Positions 48,831-60,700 of a DNA stretch of 64,000 bases are shown here, in pieces. The notes below the pieces were generated by a model. It searched no databases. It was given only the letters and a program-made list of their open reading frames with translations, and was not told where the DNA came from. A program made the position numbers and the translations under genes. Numbering within the stretch: the first letter of the stretch is position 1; every line of letters begins with the position of its first letter. The stretch spans positions 11,824,203 through 11,888,202 of the forward strand of contig NC_064037.1 in the NCBI RefSeq assembly GCF_932526225.1, given 5' to 3'. Source of the DNA: Nematostella vectensis. Lineage: Eukaryota; Cnidaria; Anthozoa; Actiniaria; Edwardsiidae.

Positions 48831-49661
48831 TTACAATTATGAAAACTGCTTCGAGATAACGATACTTTCTGAACAAACCATTGGATGAAATAAGCTAGAT
48901 TTATATCTCAGGAAAGGATAATAGTTTTGTATCATTTAGGTAGTTTTGGATTGTTCAAGTCTACAGTATTCGAGGCAAAAAGATGTCAAGGAAAAGAAGA
49001 GATACGGAAAAAAGATACGGAACAATACCATACAATACTCTAATTTTCAAAAATGTATTTGTGTGCTCTAAACATTCCATTAAGGTTAAGAAAAGCTGAT
49101 TTATTTGACCAGAAGCTTAAGATCCTAAACTCGCGGTAACGGGGGTTATGCGGTAACACAGTGTAACGGAGGTTATTTTCGCCCACGTTGTTGTATCGTA
49201 AAACCTGCAAAGTTCACAATCCACTGAGAATTTTTGATCTTGGAAGAATGCAGTAACGGAGGTTACGCTCTTATCTCTACGCTCCAATTTGGCATTATTT
49301 CATATAGGTAACTTCTCAAAGTTTTGAATTCTCAAGAAAAAAATACTTGATTTGATAAAAAACCGACCATGGGCTACAGATTACTGCCTGAAAAATATAT
49401 GTTAATTGTGGTAAAGGTTGTTATTAAGAAATTTTGGACATTGCATCAAAACTCGGGAAAAATAGGCACGATAAAAGCTTGACATTTTTTGTATAGGCAA
49501 AAAAGGTTGTTTCATGTGGTCACTTTGAAATTGATAAGTTTGATTTGCCCCAGTAAACCTCCTTACCGCCAGGGCTATTTATTGAAAGTTAAGGCTGTGG
49601 ACATGAGAACATGCGCAAAACTAGCAGCTTCCAGTCATTATACGGCAAAATGGCGAATATT
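48831..49661. other. Single-copy intergenic sequence, no gene seen
   Basis: This is AT-rich sequence beyond the duplication. Three imperfect copies of a GGTAACGGNGGTTA motif (49136-49270) are the only structure noted. Confidence 0.6.
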
Positions 49662-49850
49662 TGTGACCCAGCAAGGGGAAAACGTACACTAGAGAAAAAG
49701 CGTTCGGGCTATGAACGAAAAATATCGTTCGGTGGATTATGCAAAACGCTTTTATGTTATTTAGAACGATATCAGGTTCTACGAGAAACGATCTCCGATT
49801 TTCAAGATCGGAAAACTTGTGTACGTGTACGTTTTCCTTGCTGGGTCACA
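49662..49850. mobile_element. 189-bp MITE with TGTGACCCAGCAAGG ends
   Basis: Inverted ends TGTGACCCAGCAAGG plus AAAACGTAC, separated by 2-4 variable bases, occur at both termini. An inner pair (AAAAGCGTT/AACGCTTTT) makes it a nested palindrome. The open frames across it have no resemblance to a protein. Confidence 0.7.
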
Positions 49851-50228
49851 TTTGTTCAATAAAGCTGTATACCGTCTGAAAGGTCTAGCTTGGTACCTCA
49901 ATATCTACAGACAATGTGATCTAGTAGAATAATATTCTGCCCACTTTAACAAAAAGACAGGTAATTTACCCATTACGGCGTTATGAAGACTTTTCAACTT
50001 GGATTTTGCACTATTCTTAATATATCCATTCCATAAACATATATAGTCAACTAGAATACAGAAAGAAGCATAAGCTATTGAAATAAGCATACAAGTATTT
50101 TACTTACAATCGTAAGCCGTTAGTCCTTTTTTGCTCTGCTGAACTGAAGAACTCGATTCATTCGAACTTAGCTTTATCTAGAACTGCGTACATTTGTTAT
50201 TTTTGTATTTCATTGTAATTACGTAATC

Positions 50229-50372
50229 CTATCAATTACGGATTCTTCTTTTTTGTTTTATTTACATTTCATAGATAGTTCAATTACTTTCTTAGATACT
50301 TTAAATGTTCATGAGGCTGTTCCGCATGGACATTTAAAGTATCTAAGTAAGATAATGATCCGTAATTGATAG
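50229..50372. mobile_element. Palindromic element with CTATCAATTACGGAT ends
   Basis: The outer arms CTATCAATTACGGAT and their exact complement at 50358-50372 enclose inner arms TTAGATACTTTAAATG and CATTTAAAGTATCTAA. Part of the inner arm (TTTAAATGTTCATGAGGCTG) recurs at 50406, suggesting a local rearrangement. Confidence 0.7.
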
Positions 50373-50600
50373 AATTTCCGGGTGTTTTGGTTCTTGCCCG
50401 CATGCTTTAAATGTTCATGAGGCTGTTCCTCCACTGCTTCACATCCTAGAGAAAAAAGGAAACCAAAACTATACACAGATACAATGTTGATTGTGTTAAC
50501 TAATATCAAAGTTATTCACAAATATTCAACATAGCTCAGTGATGAAATAACACCTGAAGACTACGGTTTATCCTTATCTTCTTGTGACCGTACATTCACG

Positions 50601-50768
<168 letters not shown>

Positions 50769-51069
50769 TGTGTTTATTCGTTTATTCGTTTATTCCATAT
50801 CAAACATATTCCCCACGGAGTGTCCTTCGTATGCATTGCCTTATATGGGCATTGATGCCCATATTTAGAAGAGCTAAAGTTTTCCCGCTCCCTGATCTCC
50901 AGAAAACATGGTGAAAAATGCTGATTCCTGTCAATTTGAGACTCGAGGCAAACATGTGTCAAAAAACACTTTATCGCTTGGTCAAATCTTTATCACACAA
51001 GCCTTGAAAAGCCCTTAGGCCCAGGCCTCCAAGAGATTGGCCGAGCGAGTTTTAAGGTCACCTAAATAT

Positions 51070-51243
51070 TGATATGTTTATTCGTTTATTTGTTTATTTG
51101 TTTATTTGTTTATTTGTTTATTTGTTTATTTGTTTATTTGTTTATTTGTTTATTTGTTTATTTGTTTATTTGTTTATTTGTTTATTTGTTTATTTGTTTA
51201 TTTGTTTATTTGTTTATTTATTTATTTATTTGTTTATTTATTT
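51070..51243. repeat. (TTTATTTG)n microsatellite
   Basis: About 20 units of an 8-bp repeat, with some TTTA units at the right end. It is probably derived from the same kind of tract as the TTTA array 300 bp upstream. Confidence 0.97.
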
Positions 51244-51783
51244 ACGGTGATGCGGCCAAGGGAAGCAAAATAATAGGACTCTAGGTCCAAGCTTCACCCC
51301 CGTGGATTAGCAAGCATAGTGAACGTTACATATATAAAAATAAAAATGAAAAACACTAGACAACGACAACTTGCTACCTCGGCCTCGTTATGTTAAATTT
51401 GGTGAAATCTCAGGCCGGACGTTCTTATAAAAAAAGGATCGTGCTGGGGATCTATGTGAGTTTCCGTCGAGATTCTTGAGGCCAAGAAGAGCTGTTCCTG
51501 TATCTTTCTATGAGTTCACTTATCCGTGTCGCGTCTCTGTTCTTTCCGTTCTCATTTGTTTACGGCTGGTATCGCCTGTCCTGAGGGGTTTTGAGGAGTT
51601 GGGTTTAGTAGCGATTTTTTGTGTGAAATTTGTCAGTAAAATTGCCTCAAAACTTGGAACATGTCTTGTTGTTGTCAAATTTATTCAACAATCTACGGTT
51701 TTTATCTTAAAAGATCGGACTAATTGCATAACAATGTGTTTCAACTTTTTTGTATTAAATCAGTCTACCTTTATAACATACTA

Positions 51784-53679
51784 AAAGTCTAAAAAAAATT
51801 GGAGCACGCAAACACCCCGAAAAACCGCAACGAATGTCCCCATGAAGGCTTGTATGGAAAACCACAGGGATCCCAAAGAATGAAAATCACGAAAAATATA
51901 CATACTTTGAAAAAATAAAATTTATACCACTATAAATGATAAGAAATAAATATTTCTACACGATATGGATAAAAAAATCAGCGTTATCTGATATAGCTAA
52001 TCTATTTTGGGGGAAAATCCACAGGTTTCTAGCTATCTTCACGGGTCTTTAGTGGAGAATCAAGTACATCATGTAAATTATCATTAGTTTGAGTTTGTTT
52101 GATTTTAACGGTGTCTCAAGTTTATCTTTCTGCAATCCTGCTTTCAGTTATAATTATTAAGTGTGATTTTAAATGCAGGACCCCAGTGATATCAGAAACA
52201 GTCTAAAGGGGCTTATCATGTCAAAACATTGGTAAAAAAAATATAAATTTTGTGACCATCACGATGCTTGTAGGCATTCAACCCATTAGACAGTTCTGAA
52301 AGTTCTTGCCCTTTTTTGCAAGACACTGCACTGAAAAACACTAGCACGGGTATTTAAGCCGACAGCGCAGTTAATGTGGAAACGCTAAAATGAAAGGAGA
52401 AGAGATCTTGTAAGCAGATAGCACAACCTAGAAATCGGCAGTGCGCATTCACAATCACGTGGTTCATGTTACAGCTGTTTTTTTCAGCGCGCTCAATCAT
52501 AGGTCATCCCCAGAAGACCTTGAGCAACATTTTTCCTTTGAGATTTGGAGTTTTCCTCTAGCATTGTTAGACTCTATGGCCGAGGTCATTGGTCCAAATT
52601 GGATGGATACCAAAACACCATCTACCAGTCTACAGTATCTATTGGATGGAGGTGCTCTTCTACACTGAATACCCTGGCCGATAAGCCGACACATGCACGG
52701 AGATTGAAATTCCTGATGTAACTGTATGGTGGTGTTTTGATCGGTAACGCCGATAGCATCTCAACAGAGATAATCACAGAAAAAGATAAAAAAGATCAAT
52801 TGGAGCCTCTTTTACTTTTATTTTAAACATGGCGGTCCCTATGAAAAAAGAGGGTTTTTTGTCCAAAAAGAAAAACAAGCAAAACTTTATTCAAATGGTG
52901 AGCAAGTACTAGAGGTCAAGCGGTTGTGGCACAATGGACACGGAAGCTGGTGATGAATCGATGATATGATTGCTTATATGAAAAGCTGCGGTAAAATCGT
53001 CCACACCATTAGCATCACCATACCGTTATATCCTGGTGACGATACTTCCGTATGGAAGCCAGACATCAACCTGAACCGAAATCCCAATAGAATCGAAGAT
53101 GTGGGGAATGATGACCGTGAAAGAGCAGCTAGGGAAAAGTGACACTTCCATGACTACGGGTAGAAAAGGGTACATCGTTCAAGAAGCTTGTCTTTTCACC
53201 CTACATCCGCGCACAGGCAGAGAAATTATAAAAACTTTCAACATTAAAAATATATTTTCACATAAAAAAACCATGAGAAAATTATATTATAAGTAATGTG
53301 TCCAAATACTTTTTTGTTTAAACTGAATCAATGACATCATTATTAAGAGCCACTAAGCACTATTAGTGTGAGAACCTGTTTCCAATCAAGTATAGTCATT
53401 TATGATAACGAAATGTCTGCAAGATCAAAGTGGTGGTGACAAGGATTAAAAAAATCCTTGTGCATTGTACCTAAAATGTCTGAACTACTTCAAATAACGT
53501 CAATTTTTATCCTAATCGTGTAGAAATTTATTTCTCTAGTAATCTAGTGGTATAAATTTTTTTCTAAAGTATGTTTTCGTTTTCGTGATTTCCATGATTT
53601 GGGAGCCTTGTGTTTTTTTTTCATACAAGCCTTGTTTGCGAAAATTCGATCCAATTTTCCGGTGTTTTTTTAGACTTTG
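51784..53679. mobile_element. Degraded DNA transposon with ~190-bp terminal inverted repeats
   Basis: The left end (AAAGTCTAAAAAAA...) and the reverse complement of the right end run parallel for about 190 bp. Shared blocks are GAAAATCACGAAAA, CATACTTT, TTTATACCACTA and TTTCTACACGAT. The interior holds broken frames. One (52441-52668) ends SLQYLLDGGALLH, recalling a DGG-LLH motif I associate with transposon-derived frames in cnidarian genomes. No intact transposase remains. Confidence 0.65.
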
Positions 53680-53896
53680 AGTATAGGGGGATACTTTCGG
53701 TGCAAGAAACCGTTAAAAAAAACCTTATGTTGCAATTAGTCCGATGTTGGCCCCTTTTTTGACGTAGATTGACTGGACTAATAGTTGCCCTCCCCCTACC
53801 TATGGAAGGTTTTTCTCCTGGGCTACCTCTGGCTTGACTAAGACGGAGTGCGGTTTATTTTCGGGGGCTTGGATTCTAAAGCCCCCTGGGGGCCCC

Positions 53897-54067
53897 GTGC
53901 AAACTGCGCCAGCACCTGCCAGCATTGCTGGCGAGTTTTCGCTTGACTGACTTTAGGACAAAGGAAATGTCAAAATGGGAATAGGAGTTTCTGACATTTC
54001 GTTTGTCTTGTGATCAGTCGAGCAAGAATTCCCAAGCACTTCTGGCCGATGCTGGCGCAGTTTGCAC
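53897..54067. mobile_element. 171-bp MITE with GTGCAAACTGCGCCAGCA ends
   Basis: The inverted ends GTGCAAACTGCGCCAGCA and TGCTGGCGCAGTTTGCAC are complementary over 18 bp. The homology continues inwards with gaps (GACAAAGGAAATGTCA against TGACATTTCGTTTGTC). Confidence 0.75.
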
Positions 54068-54775
54068 AGCGCTTAAAGTTCCACCTAGCATCGTACTATA
54101 TCAATGCATTTCTGGAATTTTAATGATGAGATCATCAAACTAGATAAAGTAAACAAGAGTTTGTTATCGCGATATTTGTTGATCTTATCACCATACTTTG
54201 CTGACAATCCGAGCAAATTTTGTGAGGAAGAATGTAGAATGTTGTTGTTGGTTTTTCAATGATAGCTTACTCAAGCATCTTAAGTTGTGAATTTACACTA
54301 AACAAAAATAGAATAAAGTAAAATAGTCATTGAAAGCAATTCAAATAGATATTTTGTATGCAAGACGGGAATCAGATCTCGCTGGATGTTCAGCAAATAT
54401 TTGGAATCTGAGTTTACACAAACGCTCATATTATAACCCGCGAAAACATAATTTACTTGTTATGAGATGCTTGCTCTTATAGTGTTTGCTTTCTTTTTCT
54501 TTCTTAATAGGAGTTTTGACTTTCTTTCGTCGAAAGGGTGACAGCGGGAAAAAGCATCTGCCTGAACGTGCTAGAACCCGGGATGGTGGCTGTTTGTGTT
54601 CCTTGTCATGGTAACTTTTCACTAAACCTCGCGTGCACCCTGTGGCGAACGTCTTTTATAATCAAGCAGACCGTAGCAACTCAATTCGCTTGGGATCAAC
54701 CATCCATCTAAACTGATTATCTCTTTCACTCAAGCTAAAAGGTTCTCTTTCGTCGTCTAAAGTCCTGTTTTTAAA
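54068..54775. other. Upstream region of the LamG-protein gene
   Basis: No exon is seen. A TATA-like TTTATAAT at 54655-54662 lies about 115 bp before the start codon and could be a core promoter element, but this rests on a single short match. Confidence 0.35.
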
Positions 54776-57700
54776 ATGTCAGATATGTTGTTTAAGTTGT
54801 TATTTGCTTTTGCGTCGCTTCATTTAGTTTATTCCGCCGGTAAGTAAAATTATATTTCAATTCACTTTACAACTCTTTTAGAAATCTTCCAAGATCTCCA
54901 ATGTAGGGGATCCAGATAATCCACAATTATTTTATTTTTCAATTTTCAATTTACAACTATATTTTCGGATGCAAACACTGCTGAAAGGTAACACAACCCA
55001 TTCGAAAGTATTTGTTGTTTCAAGGAGAAAGAAGAGATAACAAAATCATACAAACAGCTATCTAAGAAACATAAATAATGACCTATCTAATTCAAGGCTG
55101 TTTTTATTTTCAATCGTTAATATCGGTCTACTGCTAAAATATAGTATCTAACTGCTAAATATTAAATTAAAATTACTGGTTAAAATTTGTTTCGAGTAGG
55201 CTAGTGTTACTGCCATAGCAACCTGTAACCTATGTATAAAGATAACTAAGGAAATTATTCTTATATTTTGTTTTCTATTGGAATTTTTACTTTATTTTTG
55301 TGCTCTTTGTTTTGGACTGACTAAGGCTGTAAGCGCAATATAAATTTTTTTCACAAATGTTGCCAAGTTAAGCACAATCTTCCAGTGTCTTCTGTAACAA
55401 TGTATTTCCCCTTGGGGCTCTGTATATTATTTGAGTTAATTCGCATTCAAATAACTTCAGAATGGATAAAAAAATAATTTCTTTCATAATTTCTTATCAA
55501 CTTCTCAATACATCTTTAAAACATCAGGTTTGATCAGTCAGAATTTTAGTATTTAAGTCACTTTACAAGAGTTTTGTAGCAAAAGACAGCTATATTGTAT
55601 ATATTTTCAATTTATACTGAACCTTTCATTTGACGGCACGCGCTTGGGCAAGACGCTTGAAGTATGAACTATTACGACCAAGGCGAAATCACTATATCTT
55701 AGAATCTCAATCGTACTATGTCACATGGAAGCTCTTTTTGTAACTACACTGGCTATATAATTTTTTTTAAACTACGCTACGTCTCTTAGGGACGGATTAT
55801 TTAAACCGTGTTTGGGAGTTTTTGGGTTTCGTATGTTTATGTTTATTTATTTGCTATAGGTGACTCTAAATGCCGGGGATTTTGAAACTAAAAACAATGC
55901 AGCATGACGATGTGCATTTACGTTTCTTAACTTCTAAGAAACATGTAGAACATTATGTAACAAAAGAAGAAGCGATGGCGTGCAAGAATGTTCTGCGCGC
56001 GAAAAATGGTCTATCCAATCCGGTATGGCGACCACAACTAGACCGCTGTAGTTCGACTGTAGTTCCGACTATCAGGAAAATATTGTTATAATATTGTTAT
56101 TTTTTTTTTATTTTGATGAGAAATAACGCAAAACTAACAAAAAGAAAAAAAAGGGGGGAGAAGTCCATTGTCCAAAGGACAATATAAGGATTGTTCGTGT
56201 TTATACAAATAGGATGAAAAAGTAAACCATGTGCCCGCTGAATTACCGTATGGCAGCTAAAGCTTTACGCTAGGCTACTAGGCCACGCTAGGCCCAAACA
56301 CCGCTATCTAGCGAACTGTACAACACAAAGGTACCAGCAGAGGCACCCGCGCATTAACACAATAACCATATTCTTAGCCCGGTCTTATATACGTGACGAC
56401 GCAATAAACCTCCGCACACGGCGTTTTGCTTCTTATGTGCACATGACAACAAATATCTAATAGTAGTTTAATCTATAGAATAGTTTAGCGATATTGAAAA
56501 TGACCCTTGCCAACCGAACGTTTGTTGGGATAAATGCTGGAAACATATGAGGATCTTGTTTATGTGCAGTTATTTAGCATTGATTTTAATTCTTGGACTT
56601 GGATTTCACTGCAACAGGAATTTACGCCCGCATGTCTAATACCATCGACTACTTTCTGCTGTTGCAAAATGTGACAAAATCTAAACTACACATTTCAGTA
56701 ATTGTGTAGTTAAACTACAGTGTTGATTAACGTATCGATTTGAAATATTAACAAAGCTCGGCCTCACTCAAAAAGCCAAAATTATTCATTGACAGTTTTT
56801 TTTGTCACTCCAGGAGAGATATTCTACTGGCCTCTCAGTCAGACGACTGTGTCGGGGACCCTCAAGAACACATCGTGTACATCACTTAGCTCCGGCAGTA
56901 CCGTACAAGGTAGGGGTGTACAAAGGAGGGGAGGGGAGGGGAGAATGGACCCTCAAAAACACATCGTGTACATCACTAAGCTCCGGCAGTACCGTACAAG
57001 GTAGGGGTGTACAGAGGAGGGGAGGGGAGGGGGGAATGGACCCTCAAAAACACATCGTGTACATCACTAAGCTCCTGCACTACCGTACAAGGTAAGGGTG
57101 TACAAAGGAGGGGAGGGGAGGGGGGAATGGACCCTCAAAAACACATCGTGTACATCACTAAGCTCCGGCAGTACCGTACAAGGTAGGGGTGTACAAAGGA
57201 GGGGAGGGGAGGGGGGAATGGACCCTCAAAAACACATCGTGTACATCACTCAACTCCGGCAGTACCGTACAAGGCAGGGATGTAACAAGGAAGGGAGGGG
57301 AGGGGAGGGGGAATGGACCCTCGAGAACACATCGTGTACATCACTTAGCTCCGGCAGTACCGTACAAGGCAGGGATTTAACAAGGAGGGGAGGGGAGGGG
57401 AGGGGAGGGGAGGGGAGGGGAGGGGAGGGGAGGGGAGGGGAGGGGAGGGGAGGGGGAATGGACCCTCGAGAACACATCGTGTACATCACTCAACTCCGGT
57501 AACGCCGAGTACAAGGTAGGGTGTACCTTCATAAAGGGCATTTATGGCAAATGCCATGGATGAGATGTGATATGGCATCATCAAACTTTTAATCACCCAA
57601 TGCATGATATAACGTATTATGGTTGATGTTGTTATTGGTTGAGTTGTATTTGAATCTGATCGCCAGGAGGAAATGTGCGCACGATCGAGGGTCCAAACAC

Positions 57701-60700
57701 CACCGCTAGCGACCCGGCCTTGTATCTTGACAGCGCGAACTGGGTCAACCTCGGCGACTTCAGGGATACTTGTATAAGCAACCCTGCTCTCTGCCCCGGG
57801 GGTATGACGTTAACGTTCTGGCTCTACATCAATCATACGACATCCGGGAATCGAAATGTCCTCATGACGGGGCGATTTGATAATTCCCGCGGATTCATGG
57901 TGTTCATCGAGTGAGTAACTAATTAATATTAACTAATCAATTAATATATAACTTGATAAATAAAACGTAGACCCTTTGCGGGGAGTTGAATGTGGGATTG
58001 CATGTGTAACTGCAATTTGTTTGGGCTACCACAAGTATCCCAGCTACCATCAGAATTACCACAAATTGTATCACTGGTAAAGAGCCCATTTGCTATTTGA
58101 AGAGCTTGAACAACAGAATATATGTTTTGGATTTTAGTTTAAATGGAAATTTTGAAAAAAAGCAAGGCCAATCAAGTTGCTATATTGGAATAATCTGCGT
58201 ACGCTAGCCTGCACCATATGAATCGGAAGTGTGTGCCATCTTAATAGGGGGCTTTGTTAGTTATTGTCGTGCCCCTAAAATTCCTTTTTATGCCCAAGTA
58301 TAAGAAAAAGATATCTTTCCTTATTCACGAACACAACTTGTTTCTGATTTTGTCTAACACACTGCTACTTTGAACTGCCGTTGGTCACCTGTGTACTCGA
58401 GTTAAAATGACAATAGTTCTCATATGATATAAATACCCCTTGCATCGTCATTCCAGATCAGTTCATACAAACATCGTTATTTGCGACGGCACAAAGCGAT
58501 ATCCAGTCGACATTGGGCTCCCTGTGGGTTGGAACCACATCGCTGCGATCTACAATCCCAGCGGTCTTACCTCGCAGGACAAGTTCTTCGTGTACGTGAA
58601 CGGCACGGACAAGCACACCTCACGCTACTCCACCACGTGCACGTACAGCGACCCGGACACCCACCTCATCATCGGACACGATGCCACCACAGGGTCCCCA
58701 TCCGGACGGGCCGTGTCCCTGACCGGACTGGCGTTCTACTATAGTGTGTTGCCGCAGGCTAACGTGCAGGCTCAGGCCAATAGCCCTGGCATCGGTGAGA
58801 CTGCCAGCTTTTAATTTCAGCATGGTTACACTGCTTAGCATTTTTACTAAACATTCTCTATTGTCTATACCGTAAATGATCAAATAAACGCCCGGGCGTT
58901 TATTAAATTTCCATGGTCCGAGAGGGGCGTTCAATAGCTAGGAGGCGTTTATTAAAAAAGGGCGTTCTTTACAAACTATGAAAAAATAACAACCCTATTG
59001 CAATGGGGTTCTAGTCTCAGTAAGGACCACGTAAATTAATAGCTTACGTAGCAAGAATTTCTTGACAATAAGTACGTCTCACCCAGTAGAAGCCAAGCTC
59101 AGATTATTTAAATTTGATTTATATTACCGTTCATTATATAGGAGGCGTTCTTTAGATAGGGGCGTTTATTAGATCATTTACGGTAGATGTAATTCAGAAA
59201 CACTTGCTAAGCTTTCTTAGCTCAAACCACAAAACTGTTGAAGAAATAGTAAGAAAAGCTGTCATCCCCTCCCTCACCCACCCCTCACAAAATCCCCTTG
59301 GGGGACTTGGCTTATGTTCCCAACTCACACAAGAGAAAACGACAAAAACAATTGCGACTACCATACGTTTGCAGTTGGATAGCTCCCTTTTTGTACAAAA
59401 TGTGATTCTCATTTATTCTAACAAAACGTCAGGTTTAATCCTTCTAGGCCTTGTTCTGGAACTATTGAAATGTTTATATAGTTTGTATAATTGTTTTTTT
59501 AAACTTTTTTTCATTCTGGAATGCGTCACTACCCTTCTAAACGTCATCTCTATTTATTGCAGGACTTGAGCTCGACTGCCCTCCACGTAAGTTCTTTTAT
59601 GATTTTTGATTTCTTGAGAATCGAACCTCTCATGCGCGTACCAGGATTTGCATAGGTATTATAATTTTAAAAGAATTTTATTCATTAATAATGACAATAA
59701 TAGGCTTGTTTAATATTATCACACTTAGATCTTTTTAACACATCAAACCAAAACAGGTTCTGTAAAACGTTGTAGGCGTGATTTTGCTTGATTAGTTTTT
59801 ACTTTTTTATGTGTCTTTCATTTGCTAATTGGTAAACTTTCGCAACTTAGAAGAAGTCTATTTAATTGTCATTACGTCATGATAAAAAAAATCTCACACA
59901 CACATGCTAAAAAAAAATTGCGAGAAAATATCGAGTTGTTCCAAGAATGCAATATGGGATTTTCCCGTGCTTTTATTTTATTTTAAACTTTCTTTTTATG
60001 TATCAACAGCAACTACCCCGTCCTCGGCAACTACCGCCTCTGGGGGAGGGGGTTTGGGTGGTTCCGGTGGCTCTGGCGGTTCCGGCGGAAGTGGCGGCAG
60101 CTCAGGTAAGATGATTTTTTTTATCAAAAACATCTTGGGATTTCAACAAATTAATGGTAAACAATATCTTCTTTTATCTCTAAGTCTATGCCGCTTTAAA
60201 GTGAAAAGTCGGCACCTACAGCCACCTCACTCCCGCCCTTCATGTCAAACTGTGGATAATGAAGGCCTCGTCTCTTATGCCATTCATCTTGCTATCGTTC
60301 CCCCTATTGGCCAGACTGGGGCTCATGTAGGACACGCCCTTCATGTCACTCATATTGCTTTCTGTCCCCCTCTCTAGGTCAGACTGGGGATAATGTAGGA
60401 CACGCCCTTCATGTCACTCATATTGCTTTCTCTCCCCCTCTAGGTCAGACTGGGGATAATGTAGGACACGCCCTTCGTGTCACTCATATTGCTTTCCATG
60501 TCAAACTGTGGATAATGAAGGCCTCGCCTCTTATGCCATTCATCTTGCTATCGTTCCCCCTATTGGCCAGACTGGGGCTCATGTAGGACACGCCCTTCAT
60601 GTCACTCATATTGCTTTCTGTCCCCCTCTCTAGGTCAGACTGGGGATAATGTAGGACACGCCCTTCATGTCACTCATATTGCTTTCTCTCCCCCTCTAGG

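Noticed and set aside
51069..51284. ICLFVYLF-repeat open frame
   Set aside because: It is a translation of the TTTATTTG microsatellite.
52441..52668. 75-codon plus-strand frame as a gene
   Set aside because: It lies inside the inverted-repeat-bounded transposon relic and ends at a stop just after LLDGGALLH. It is treated as part of the element.
55860..56091. Possible extra LamG-gene exon after a good acceptor at 55859 (GDSKCRGF, Cys-rich, PAN-like hint)
   Set aside because: In the phase required by exon 1 it stops after eight codons, and reading on needs a frameshift. Joining exon 1 directly to exon 2 gives a continuous protein.
57250..57489. Pro/Ser-rich minus-strand frame
   Set aside because: It is the complement of the GGGGA tract.
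58620..58934. 104-codon minus-strand frame opposite LamG exon 4
   Set aside because: It is the antisense shadow of a well-supported coding exon.
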